NCBI RefSeq assembly: GCF_010894405.1
Contig: NZ_JAAIYA010000004.1
Coordinates: forward strand, 248,001 to 312,000
Source: Pyxidicoccus caerfyrddinensis
GTDB lineage: Bacteria; Myxococcota; Myxococcia; Myxococcales; Myxococcaceae
DNA length: 64,000 nt
Direction of reading: 5' to 3'
The notes under the pieces are model-generated. The model saw only the letters and a program-made list of their open reading frames with translations, searched no databases and was not told where the DNA came from. Shown piece after piece: positions 45,528 to 54,224 of the stretch. Position numbers and translations under genes: made by a program. Within the stretch, counting starts at the first letter, position 1; every line of letters begins with the position of its first letter.

Positions 45528-46199
45528 TCACTTGAGGGTCAGCTTCGAGGACTTCTTCTCCAGCACCAGCAACCGCGGCTCCACCACCACGTGCCCGTCC
45601 AACCGGAACGCGGAGAAGCCCAGGTCCTTGTCCACCTTCTCCAGCAGCGCGCACGTCTGCTCGGCCGCGCCCACCAGCCGGCCCGGGGTGATGAAGTAGC
45701 GCGGGCCGATCTGCACCACCTTCGGCTCGGACTCCTTCCCGTGGATGAACACCGCCGCGTTCTGCAGGTCATCACGCGTCAGGTCGTTCTTGTCGTGAAC
45801 CACGCAGCAGAGCGTGTCACCCACCAGGTCCATCGCCTTGTTGTTGATGGACGGATCCCTGTACTGGAGCGACTCACGCTCCGGCACGCGCAGGAAGCGC
45901 TCCATCACGAGCCGCCGATCATCCTCCGAGGCCACGTCCGCCGGAGCCACCCCCCGCGCGGGCGTGCGCGGCAGTGCGTCCTGGCTACCCAGCCAGTTCG
46001 ACACGTCCGCGAGGAAGTCCACGTCCGAGTACTCGCGCCCGCCGCGGGCCTTCTGCCGCCGCCAGAGCACCCACTCGTCCAGGTCCGTGTAGCGCGCCCC
46101 CGCGAAGATGAAGCGTCGCGCGCCCTTCGCGCGCAGCAATTCGTACGCCGCGTCGAAGGCCGCCAGGTCGCCGTGGCTGTCGGAGAAGACGCCAATCAC
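45528..46199 (-). CDS. Metallophosphoesterase-like protein with degenerate motifs
   Basis: 223 residues from GTG. The start GVFSDSHGDLAAF contains the D-x-H metal motif of calcineurin-like phosphoesterases (Asp6, His8), but the following GD motif is FAGARYTD and the late GH motif is FIHGKESEPKVV. The centre (about 45-110) has an insertion rich in charged residues. It may be a divergent active enzyme or a structural homologue. It sits between the NamZ-type gene and nadD with gaps of 18 and 14 bases, an operon-like layout. Confidence 0.7.
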   Translation of the reverse strand: MIGVFSDSHGDLAAFDAAYELLRAKGARRFIFAGARYTDLDEWVLWRRQKARGGREYSDVDFLADVSNWLGSQDALPRTPARGVAPADVASEDDRRLVMERFLRVPERESLQYRDPSINNKAMDLVGDTLCCVVHDKNDLTRDDLQNAAVFIHGKESEPKVVQIGPRYFITPGRLVGAAEQTCALLEKVDKDLGFSAFRLDGHVVVEPRLLVLEKKSSKLTLK

Positions 46200-46217
46200 G
46201 TGTGGAACACCCCACGA

Positions 46218-47399
46218 TCAAGCGTACAGCAGGTAGGGCGCCCTTTGCTTCGCGAAGCCATCTGCCTGGGCGGAGAACCCCTCCATCAGCCGGTCCAGGG
46301 GCCACCCCGCCTCGATTCCCCGGCGCACCTGGTCCGTGCCGCACAGCAAGTCGAAGGCCGGCACGTCCTCGACGAACTCGTACGCGTCCGCCCGCCAGTC
46401 GAACTTCCCGGGCCCCAGGTCATGCAGCGCCTGGAAGATGGCGACGCCGGTGCGCAGCGGCAGGAAGGCCTGCCGGTCCGTCACGTGGATGAAGGCGCCG
46501 TTGCAGGACTCGCCCTTGTACTTGTCGAACGTGGGGGTGAAGCCCACCGCGCGGAACGCCACACCCGGCAGGTCCTCCTTCGCCAGCCGCGCCAGCAGCG
46601 AGTCCGTGTCCACCCATGGGGCGCCGAACTGCTCGAAGGGGCGGCAGGTGCCACGGCCCTCGGAGACGTTGGTGCCCTCGCCCAGGCACATGCCCGGGTA
46701 CACCAGCGCGGTGTCCGGCGTGGGCATGTTCGGCGACGGGGAGATGAATGGCAGCCCCGTGTCGGACCAGAACTGCCCGCGGCGCCAGCCCTCGCACGGA
46801 ATCACCGTCAGGTCACAGCCGAAGCCCTCCTGCACGTTGAAGAGCCGGGCCAATTCGCCCGCCGTCATGCCGTGGCGGTTGGGCAGCGCGTACAGCCCGA
46901 CGAAGGAGCGGTAGCCCTCCCCCACCAGGTTGCCCTCCATGGCCGCGCCGTTGAGCGGGTTGGGCCTGTCCAACACGTAGAAGGGCACGCGCGCCTTCGC
47001 GGCGGCCTTCATCGCCAGGGCCATGGTGTAGACGTAGGTGTAGTAGCGGCTGCCCACGTCCTGGATGTCGAAGACGAGCGCGTCCAGCCCCTGCAGCCAC
47101 TCCTGGCGGGGCGACAGCGACTCGAAGGTGGAGCCGTAGAGGCTGTGCACGGGCACGCCGGTGCGCCTGTCACGGGCCTCGCCCACGGCGACCATGTACT
47201 GCGCCTCGCCGCGGATGCCGTGCTCGGGGCCGAAGAGCGCGGCCAGCTTCACGCCGGCCGTGCCGGCCAACAGGTCCGCCAGGTGGCGGAAGCGCGAGTC
47301 CACGCTGGTGGGGTTGACGATGGCGCCCACGCGCTTGCCCTTCAGCGCGGAGAAGCCCTGCTCCACCCAGACATCCAGTCCCGTCTTCACCTTCGTCAC
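46218..47399 (-). CDS. namZ: DUF1343 (NamZ-type) exo-beta-N-acetylmuramidase
   Basis: 393 residues from GTG 47399, with AAGGAAGGGA upstream. The DUF1343 family includes NamZ, an exo-enzyme that removes MurNAc from peptidoglycan fragments. Family blocks seen: GKRVGAIVNPTSVD, LAALFGPEHGIRG, DALVFDIQDVGSRYYTYV, FYVLDRPNPLNG, the NRHGMTAGELA turn, and the C-terminal NGAFIHVTDRQAFLPLRTGVAIF. No signal peptide is visible, so a cytoplasmic recycling role is as likely as an extracellular one. Many NamZ relatives are secreted, which makes this notable. Confidence 0.88.
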   Translation of the reverse strand: MTKVKTGLDVWVEQGFSALKGKRVGAIVNPTSVDSRFRHLADLLAGTAGVKLAALFGPEHGIRGEAQYMVAVGEARDRRTGVPVHSLYGSTFESLSPRQEWLQGLDALVFDIQDVGSRYYTYVYTMALAMKAAAKARVPFYVLDRPNPLNGAAMEGNLVGEGYRSFVGLYALPNRHGMTAGELARLFNVQEGFGCDLTVIPCEGWRRGQFWSDTGLPFISPSPNMPTPDTALVYPGMCLGEGTNVSEGRGTCRPFEQFGAPWVDTDSLLARLAKEDLPGVAFRAVGFTPTFDKYKGESCNGAFIHVTDRQAFLPLRTGVAIFQALHDLGPGKFDWRADAYEFVEDVPAFDLLCGTDQVRRGIEAGWPLDRLMEGFSAQADGFAKQRAPYLLYA

Positions 47400-47440
47400 G
47401 GTGTTCCCTTCCTTCGAGGCGGGCCTCGCGGGCCGGGCCT

Positions 47441-48790
47441 TCAATCCTTGTTGAAGCTCTTGAGGGCGTTCTGCGCGGCCTTCTTCGAGTCGCATTTGCC
47501 CATGCCGAGGATGCCGCCGCTGCCGTCGTCCGGCCCGCCGTCGTCCGCCAGGTCCTCCAGCTCGCCCACGGCGTCCTCCAGCTTGAGCTGCGCCACCGAA
47601 TACGCCGCCGCCGAGCGCACGCCGCACTGCGGATGCTCCAGCAGGTCGATGATGCGGTCCTCCGCGGCGCCGTTGCCCGCCTTCACCGCGCGGCCGTACT
47701 CGCTGAGCGAGCCCGCCACGTTGCCCATCGCCTCTTCCAGCTGACCCTCGAGGTAGTAGCGCCGGCCCGCGTCCTTCTCCTCGCGGATGAGCCTCCGGGC
47801 CTCCTTCGCGAGCGCCCCCCGCTCCTGCTCGGGGGCATCCTCCACCGCGTTGATGGCCCGCTTCGCCGCGCCGCCGCCGAAGGCTACCACCGCCACGCCG
47901 GCCACCACCGCGAACAGGCCCAGGCCGACCAGCGCCTTGCGCCGCTCACCCGCCACCGTCCGCACCCGCGCACCCAACCCGGGAGGCAACGCAGCCACGA
48001 GCCGCGAGAACACCGACCCGCCCATGGTGCGCGCCTGCTGCCCCAGCACCGACGCCTGCTGGCCCAGCACCGTCGCGCCCGCCGCCGCACGCTGCCCGAG
48101 CACCGACGCCCCCGCGGCCGCGCGCTGGCCCAGCACCGACGCGCGCTGCCCCAGGTCCATCGTCGGCCCCAGCGAGGACTCCGGCACGCGCGACAGCGCC
48201 AGGTTGCCGAAGGGTGGCATCACCTCCGAACCCGGCGCGTCAGCGATGGTAGCGGCCGACGGCGCCTCCACCCGGTACGGCGCGCGGGGCACGTGGAAGA
48301 CGCGAATCTTCCCGGGGATGCCCTTCAGCTCGAAGGCGCCCACCTCCTTCGAGGGCACCTCCGCCTTGTTCATCGCCAGGTAGACTGCCTCGGTGAAGTA
48401 CACCTCGCCGGCCTCCGCGAGCCCCTCCACGCGGGCCGCGATGTTGACCGGCTCACCGAAGACGTCGTTGGACTCCAGCCGCACCTCGCCCACGTTGATG
48501 GCCACCCGCACGTGGAGCTGCTCGGGCTCAGCGACGTTGCGGTTGTGGTGCCAGAGCCGGTCCTGGATGGCGATGCCGCTGAGCACCGCCTGGGTGGGGG
48601 ACTCGAACGTGACGAGAAAGGCGTCACCGATGGACTTGATGATGCGGCCACCGAACGCCTTGAAGAGGGGCGCCAGCAGGGCATTGTGGACCTGCAACAG
48701 GCGCTGGTTCTCCTCCAGCGTCTGCCGGCTGGTCCGCTCGGTGAAGCCCTTGATGTCGGTGAAGACGATGGCGAGGTTGGCGGTCTTCAA
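47441..48790 (-). CDS. Class III adenylyl/guanylyl cyclase with coiled-coil and HEAT-like tail
   Basis: 449 residues from a TTG start; no ATG or GTG exists in frame upstream. Cyclase domain about 1-165: metal aspartates Asp12 (VFTDIKGFT) and Asp56 (SIGDAFLV), and the N-x-x-x-R pair Asn116/Arg120 (VNIAARVEG), all intact, so it should be active. Residues 213-251 repeat LGQ(R/Q)A at intervals of 7, 11, 11 and 7. A membrane segment lies at 287-304. The C-terminal 130 residues are helical with two HEAT-like units (IIDLLEHPQCGVRSAAAYSVAQL). A soluble N-terminus and a tail on the other side of the membrane fit the layout. Confidence 0.88.
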   Translation of the reverse strand: MKTANLAIVFTDIKGFTERTSRQTLEENQRLLQVHNALLAPLFKAFGGRIIKSIGDAFLVTFESPTQAVLSGIAIQDRLWHHNRNVAEPEQLHVRVAINVGEVRLESNDVFGEPVNIAARVEGLAEAGEVYFTEAVYLAMNKAEVPSKEVGAFELKGIPGKIRVFHVPRAPYRVEAPSAATIADAPGSEVMPPFGNLALSRVPESSLGPTMDLGQRASVLGQRAAAGASVLGQRAAAGATVLGQQASVLGQQARTMGGSVFSRLVAALPPGLGARVRTVAGERRKALVGLGLFAVVAGVAVVAFGGGAAKRAINAVEDAPEQERGALAKEARRLIREEKDAGRRYYLEGQLEEAMGNVAGSLSEYGRAVKAGNGAAEDRIIDLLEHPQCGVRSAAAYSVAQLKLEDAVGELEDLADDGGPDDGSGGILGMGKCDSKKAAQNALKSFNKD

Positions 48791-48858
48791 AGCCGGCGCA
48801 GTGTACGTGCCGACGCCCGGGGCGCAATCGCCATGACGCCGCGCATGCCCGGCTGCTG

Positions 48859-49599
48859 TCAGCGACGCGAAGGCTTCAGCTCACGCATGCGGCGCTTCTG
48901 TTGCGGCTCCATCGACTTGCGAACCTTCTGCGCCAGTTGGGGCCGCCCGGTCCGCTCGTAGAAGTCGGCCAGACGCCGGAGCACCAGGGGGCTGTCCGGC
49001 TGGAAGCTCCTCGCGGCCAACAGCTCGGTCTCCGCGTCCAGCGGGCGCTCCTGCTTCTCCAGCACCTCCGCCAGTTGGAGGCGCACCTGCACCCACTCCG
49101 GCTTCGCCCGGGCGAGGTACCGGTAGTGCAGCTCCGACTTGAGCCAGTCCCCCTGGGCCGCCCACAGCCCTCCGAGCCGGAAGCGGGCCTCCTCGTACGA
49201 GCCGCGGTAGCGCACAGCCTGCTCGTATGCCCGCACGGCTTGCATGCGGTCGCCCCGCTCCTCCCACAACAGGCCGCGCAAGTACCAGGCGCGGGGGTTA
49301 TTCGGTGCGACGTCGGCAACGGCGTTCAGGTGGGCCTCGGCCTGCTCCAGCGCGCCGCCCATCTTCAACAGGAGCCGCGCCGCCTCCAGGCGGGGCAGCT
49401 CCCACGTGGGTCGGGCCCGGACCAGGGCCTCCACCGCGGCGAGCGCGCCCGCGTCGTCCCCGGCCGCTTCGAGGGCCAGGGCCTCCGGGAGCGAGGCGGG
49501 GGCCGGCGCGGACACCTGTGACGGGGTTGCCGTCAGGGTGGAAGGCTCCGCCGCGTCGGTTGCGCCCGCCAGCAGCGTCGCCATGAAGACCCACTTCAT
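48859..49599 (-). CDS. TPR protein with signal peptide
   Basis: 246 residues from ATG 49599. Signal peptide (MKWVFMATLLAGATDAAEP) followed by a Ser/Pro/Ala-rich spacer and about five tetratricopeptide units, for example NNPRAWYLRGLLWEERGDRMQAVRAYEQAVRYRG and a final block with DSPLVLRRLADFYERTGRPQLAQ. Likely a periplasmic scaffold. The gene ends 68 bases upstream of the cyclase gene on the same strand. Confidence 0.82.
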   Translation of the reverse strand: MKWVFMATLLAGATDAAEPSTLTATPSQVSAPAPASLPEALALEAAGDDAGALAAVEALVRARPTWELPRLEAARLLLKMGGALEQAEAHLNAVADVAPNNPRAWYLRGLLWEERGDRMQAVRAYEQAVRYRGSYEEARFRLGGLWAAQGDWLKSELHYRYLARAKPEWVQVRLQLAEVLEKQERPLDAETELLAARSFQPDSPLVLRRLADFYERTGRPQLAQKVRKSMEPQQKRRMRELKPSRR

Positions 49600-49665
49600 G
49601 GGCGGCAGATAGCAGAGCCGAGCCGGGCTCCTCAACAGATCCTCTTGACGGCCGAGCGGCCGCGC

Positions 49666-52080
49666 ATGAAACCCATGACCGTGCAGATATCCCAAAGGAC
49701 GCTCGAAGACCTCGGCTTCTCGGAAGTGCTCCGCGCGTTGGCCCAACGCTGTCGGACCGAGCCCGGAAGAGAACGCGTGCTCGCCCGCCCGTTCCTCGAC
49801 ACCCCCGAGCAGGTGGAGGAGGCGCTCGCGCTCGTCGCCGAGGCCCGCGCCCTCTCACACGAACAGTTCTCCATGCCCCTGGGCGGAGTGGTGGACATCC
49901 GCACCGCCATCGGCCACGCGGCCAAGGGCGGCCTGCTGGAGCCCCGCCAGCTCATCGACGCGGCCCAGCTCCTGTTCGCCTTCGTGCGCACCCGTGAGGC
50001 GCTGGACGAGCGGAAGGAGCGCGTCCCCAAGCTGATGGACATCGCGCGCCGGCTGCCGATGCTGGAGTCCATGGCCCGGCGCATCGACCAGTGCTTCGAG
50101 CCCGACGGTGAGATTTCCGACCGTGCCAGCCCCGAGCTGCGCGAGGCCCGCGACAGGGCCCGCGGTCTCCACCGGAGAATCAAGTCGCGCCTGGACGAGC
50201 TGCTCCACGACGAGAGCTTCCTGCCCAAGCTGCGCGAGAACTACTACACCATCCGCAACGGGCGTTACGTGGTGCCGGTGGTGTCCAACTACCGCTCCGA
50301 GGTGGACGGCATCGTCCACAACGCCAGCCAGACGGGCCAGACGCTCTTCATGGAGCCGCAGGCCATGGTGGGCCTGGGCAACGACCTGGCCATCGCCCAG
50401 TCGGTGGTGACGGAAGAGGAGCGGCGGGTGCTCCAGGAGCTGAGTGACTTGCTCGGCCGGGAGTCGGTCCGCATCCTGGAAGGCCTGGCGGCGGTGGCGG
50501 AGCTGGACGAAGTGGAGGCCGTGGCCATCCTCTCCGCGGACCTGGACGCCACCATGCCCACCTTCGCTGGGGTGACGGAGCTGGAGCTGCGCATGCTGCG
50601 GCACCCACGCCTGGTGCTCCGGGGCACGGACGTGGTGGCCAACGACGTGACGCTCATCGGCGAGGCCCGGGCCCTGGTGGTCTCCGGCCCCAACGCGGGT
50701 GGCAAGACGGTGACGCTGACGGGCGTGGGCCTGTGCACGCTGATGCTCCGCGCCGGCCTGCCCATTCCGGTGGCGGAAGGCTCGCGGATGCCGCTGTACC
50801 GCTCCGTGCACTCCACCGTGGGCGACGCGCAGGACCTGTCCCAGGGCCTGTCCTCGTTCAGCGCGCACGTGACGATGTTGCGCGACATCATCGCCGCGGC
50901 CAGCGAGGGCTCGGTGGTGATGATTGACGAAATCGCCGCGGACACCGACCCGCGCGAAGGCGCGGCCATCGCCATCGCCGTGCTGGAGGAGCTGATGGCG
51001 AAGGGCGTGGTGGTGCTCGTCACCACGCACCTGGAGGAGCTGAAGGCGCTGGCGCACATGGACCCGCGCTTCCTCAACGCCCGCGTAGGCTTCGACTCGA
51101 AGCGGATGTCGCCCACGTACCGCCTGCAGATTGGCGCGTCGGGCCAGTCCTCGGCGATTGAAATGGCGGCCCGGGTGGGCCTGCCCCAGAAGGTGTGCGA
51201 GCGCGCGCGGGAGCTGTCGCTGAATGCCGGCGGTCCCCTGTCCAAGGCGCTGGCGGCGGCCGAGGAGGAGCGCCGCAAGCTCCACGAGGAGCTCGAGCGG
51301 GCGCGCGTGGCGGCGAAGGAGGCGGAGGCGCTCCGCGAGGACCTGGAGAAGCAGAAGACGCAGTTCGAGCGCGAGCGCCGCGCGCGGATGATGCAGTTCA
51401 ACGAGGACGTCCACGCCGCGAGCGAGCACGCCGCCGCCGAGGTGAAGGACCTGCTGGTGAAGCTGCGTGCCGAGCAGAACGAGAAGGCGCTGTCGGAGGC
51501 CCGGCTGCAGCTCCAGCAGCGGGCGGACGAGGCGCAGAAGCGCGCGCTGACGGCGAAGGCGGAGCTGTTCCAGGTGGAAGCGCCCGGACCGGCGACGCTC
51601 AAGGTGGGCGCGTGGGTGCACCACTCGGGGCTCGCCCGGGACGTGGAAATCATCGAGCTGACGGACTCGCACGCGTTGGTGTCCGCGGGCGGCGCGCTGA
51701 AGATGCGGGTGCCCACGTCGGAGCTGTCCGGCTCGCGCACGCGCAAGCCCCAGCAGGCGAAGTTCCCCGAGCGGCAGAAGCAGGACGCGGCACTGAAGCG
51801 CGCGGCCTCGGCGGCGCCCGCGCAGGTGGAGGCGACGAACTTCCGCTGCGACGTGCGCGGCATGCGCTCGGACGACGCGCTGAAGGAGCTGGAGGCGTTC
51901 CTGGACGGGGGGCTGCGCAGTGGCGAGGAGGCCGCGCTCATCATCCACGGCCACGGCACGGGCGCGCTGAAGCAGGCCATCCGTGACTATCTCTCCGCGT
52001 CTCCGTACATCCGCATGTTCCGCCCCGGAGAGGCCCACGAGGGCGGCGACGGCGTGACGGTGGTGTCGCTGCGGGCGTAG
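49666..52080 (+). CDS. mutS2: Endonuclease MutS2
   Basis: 804 residues from ATG 49666 (TTG 49645 and ATG 49675 are also possible), the typical length. N-terminal clamp and core helices, then the MutS ATPase with Walker A GPNAGGKT (341-348), Walker B SVVMIDEIAADTD and the family-specific HLEELKALA. A long coiled coil (about 505-640) carries the KOW-like region, and the C-terminal Smr domain (about 728-804) shows DVRGMRSDDAL and HGHGTGALK. MutS2 suppresses recombination or rescues collided ribosomes (RqcU) by cutting mRNA; in either case it needs the ATPase and Smr parts, both present. Confidence 0.94.
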   Translation: MKPMTVQISQRTLEDLGFSEVLRALAQRCRTEPGRERVLARPFLDTPEQVEEALALVAEARALSHEQFSMPLGGVVDIRTAIGHAAKGGLLEPRQLIDAAQLLFAFVRTREALDERKERVPKLMDIARRLPMLESMARRIDQCFEPDGEISDRASPELREARDRARGLHRRIKSRLDELLHDESFLPKLRENYYTIRNGRYVVPVVSNYRSEVDGIVHNASQTGQTLFMEPQAMVGLGNDLAIAQSVVTEEERRVLQELSDLLGRESVRILEGLAAVAELDEVEAVAILSADLDATMPTFAGVTELELRMLRHPRLVLRGTDVVANDVTLIGEARALVVSGPNAGGKTVTLTGVGLCTLMLRAGLPIPVAEGSRMPLYRSVHSTVGDAQDLSQGLSSFSAHVTMLRDIIAAASEGSVVMIDEIAADTDPREGAAIAIAVLEELMAKGVVVLVTTHLEELKALAHMDPRFLNARVGFDSKRMSPTYRLQIGASGQSSAIEMAARVGLPQKVCERARELSLNAGGPLSKALAAAEEERRKLHEELERARVAAKEAEALREDLEKQKTQFERERRARMMQFNEDVHAASEHAAAEVKDLLVKLRAEQNEKALSEARLQLQQRADEAQKRALTAKAELFQVEAPGPATLKVGAWVHHSGLARDVEIIELTDSHALVSAGGALKMRVPTSELSGSRTRKPQQAKFPERQKQDAALKRAASAAPAQVEATNFRCDVRGMRSDDALKELEAFLDGGLRSGEEAALIIHGHGTGALKQAIRDYLSASPYIRMFRPGEAHEGGDGVTVVSLRA

Positions 52081-52109
52081 CTCGCGAAGCCCGTGAGGGC
52101 CAGGAGTAC

Positions 52110-52155
52110 ACCGGGGCCGGAAGCCGCTGCTGGGTGCGCGGCCTCCGGCCCCGGT
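52110..52155 (+). terminator. Strong hairpin downstream of mutS2
   Basis: An 18-bp stem with one mismatch and a 10-base loop: left arm starts ACCGGGGCCGGAAGCCGC, right arm starts GCGGCCTCCGG. Three T follow at 52158. It starts 30 bases after the mutS2 stop, so it is most likely its terminator, although the T-run is short. Confidence 0.65.
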
Positions 52156-52197
52156 GGTTTCTGGACCTTGGAAGCGGATTGGGGCATTCGAGAAGGC

Positions 52198-53433
52198 ATG
52201 CGAGCCTGTCCGTGCTGCCTGGAGCCGCTGACGTCCGGCCTCCTGGGCCTCGGGGGCCGCCGCCTCGCGGGGAAGTGCGAGGTCTGCGGCGACGCCGTGT
52301 GCCAGACCTGCGTGAGCACGCAGCTGCTGGAAGCGGGCGCCTTCCGCAAGCGCGTGGGTGTGCCCGGCCACGAGAGCAGGAAGGTCCGGGGGCGGGTGTG
52401 CCGCTCCTGCCTGTGGGAAGTCGTGACGGACCGGGGCGACACGCCGCTCTTCCCCGCCCCACCCGGGCAGCGCCAGCGAGCGGCCCGCGCCGCGCGCGAG
52501 TCCTGTACCCACGCGGATGTGAAGCCATGGATGGGCTTCTGTCCCGGCTGCGGTGACGAGGTCCCCTGGAAGGCCGAGCCCGGCAGCCCGGTCTGTGACG
52601 CGTGCGGAGCGCCGTCCCACCGCCACTTCAATTGCTGCTGGGCCTGTGGCGAGTCCTTCGAGGAGGACAACGTTCCCCAGCCCGTCACGAGGGGCTTCAG
52701 GCTCGAGTTCGACTGCGACTCCGACGCGTGCGCGGGGAAGCTGGCCTGGCTCATGCCCTTCTGTCCCTGGTGTGGCGAGGCGAAGCACTGGCAACACGCG
52801 GACAGCGACCTGGAGTGTGCCGGGTGCGAGAGCAGCCTCGACCGGGCATGGGCCTTCTGCGTGCGCTGCGGCGAGGAGGCGCCGCTGCCAGACGATTGTC
52901 CCCGATGCGGCCAGGGACTGGAGGAGGCCCAGTCCGCCGCCCGCTGCGAGGGGTGCCGGAACATCGTGTGCGGAGACTGCTTCGATACGCGCGTCGTCCC
53001 GCTGCAGGCCGGGGGGCAGCAGGAGAAGCTGCTGTGCTCCACCTGTGGCGTGGGCTTCGCTCCACCCGCTGACAGCGAGGAGCCTCCGGCCGAAGCGAGC
53101 GAGGAGGAGCAGGCCGACGAGGAGGAGCAGGAAGCCGCGGAGGACGAGACGCAGCCCGACGAAGCGCCGCAGGACGAGGACGAGCAGGAGGACCCCGAGG
53201 AGCCGGAGGAACCCGTCGCCCCCAGGGCGCCGCCACCGCCGTCACCGTGGGAGGTGCTCGGAGTCGCTCCGAATTCGCCACTGCCGGAAGTGAGGCGCGC
53301 CTACCTCGCGCTGGTCGCTCAGTACCACCCCGACAAGGTCGCGCAGCTCGGACCCAAGCTGCAGGCGCTGGCGCAGGAGGAAACGCGCCGCATCATCGAA
53401 GCGTGGGAGCGGGTCCGTAAGCAGTCGTCGTAG
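52198..53433 (+). CDS. Zinc-ribbon array protein with C-terminal J domain
   Basis: 411 residues from ATG 52198, with GAGAAGG upstream. I count 14 CxxC pairs from CPCC at the start to CSTC near residue 285, pairing as about seven zinc ribbons. An acidic, low-complexity stretch (about 295-345, Glu/Asp/Ala) follows. The last 65 residues are a J domain: SPWEVLGVAPNSPLPEVRRAYLALVAQYHPDK with the HPD motif at about 377. The J domain should stimulate a DnaK ATPase; the zinc array could bind clients or nucleic acid. This combination differs from DnaJ, where the J domain is N-terminal. Confidence 0.85.
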   Translation: MRACPCCLEPLTSGLLGLGGRRLAGKCEVCGDAVCQTCVSTQLLEAGAFRKRVGVPGHESRKVRGRVCRSCLWEVVTDRGDTPLFPAPPGQRQRAARAARESCTHADVKPWMGFCPGCGDEVPWKAEPGSPVCDACGAPSHRHFNCCWACGESFEEDNVPQPVTRGFRLEFDCDSDACAGKLAWLMPFCPWCGEAKHWQHADSDLECAGCESSLDRAWAFCVRCGEEAPLPDDCPRCGQGLEEAQSAARCEGCRNIVCGDCFDTRVVPLQAGGQQEKLLCSTCGVGFAPPADSEEPPAEASEEEQADEEEQEAAEDETQPDEAPQDEDEQEDPEEPEEPVAPRAPPPPSPWEVLGVAPNSPLPEVRRAYLALVAQYHPDKVAQLGPKLQALAQEETRRIIEAWERVRKQSS

Positions 53434-53494
53434 GCCAACTGACTGACGCAGCACCGTCCCCACCCTGCCCCTTCCTGCGGCAGGATGCGGCCCC

Positions 53495-54142
53495 GTGATT
53501 ACCCACGTCGTCTTCGACTTTGACGGAACGCTGGCGGACTCGAAGGACGTCGTCATCCGGCTGTACAACGAGCTCGCCGAGAAGCACCACTACGGGAAGC
53601 TGACCGCCGACAACCTGGAGGAGCTGCGGCGGCTCTCCATGCTGGAGCGGTGCCGCCGGCTGAAGGTGCCTCCATACCGCCTGCCCTGGCTGGTGGTGCA
53701 GGTGGGCCGCGCCCTGCGGAGCGCCATGCACTCGATTGAGTTCCACGAGGGCATCCCCGAGCTGCTGAAGGACCTGAGGAGCCGCGGGCTCCACGTCCTC
53801 ATCCTGTCCAGCAACCGCGAGGAGAACATCCGGGCCTTCCTGCGGCACCACGCCGCCGAGGACCTGGTGGAGGGCATCCACTGCAGCAGCAACGTCTTCG
53901 GCAAGGCCCGACTGATGCGGGCGATGATGAAGCGGACCGGGCTCCAGCGGGAGCAGCTCGTCTACGTGGGCGACGAGCTGCGTGACATCGCGGCGTGCCG
54001 GGAGGTCGGTGTGAAGGTCATCGCCGTGCGCTGGGGCGCCGACGCCCTGGAGGTGCTGCGACAGGCCGGGCCGGACGCCATCGCCGAGCACCCGAGCGAC
54101 ATCGCCGGGTACGTGAGCCGCTGGTCCGCCCCGGCCCGCTGA
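53495..54142 (+). CDS. HAD-family phosphatase
   Basis: 215 residues from GTG 53495. HAD motif I DFDGTLADS (8-16) has both catalytic aspartates, motif II is ILSSN, motif III is the Lys in GKARL and motif IV VGDELRDIAAC. The cap is a helical C1-type insertion. The overall size and motifs fit phosphoglycolate phosphatase or beta-phosphoglucomutase-like enzymes; the substrate cannot be fixed. No operon partner is obvious. Confidence 0.85.
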   Translation: MITHVVFDFDGTLADSKDVVIRLYNELAEKHHYGKLTADNLEELRRLSMLERCRRLKVPPYRLPWLVVQVGRALRSAMHSIEFHEGIPELLKDLRSRGLHVLILSSNREENIRAFLRHHAAEDLVEGIHCSSNVFGKARLMRAMMKRTGLQREQLVYVGDELRDIAACREVGVKVIAVRWGADALEVLRQAGPDAIAEHPSDIAGYVSRWSAPAR

Positions 54143-54224
54143 AGCCCGGTCAGGAAGATTTTTCGCGGACGCCGTTGGACCCATGGCGACTCCCCACACC
54201 CCGGGGCCGCATTGGAGACAACGC

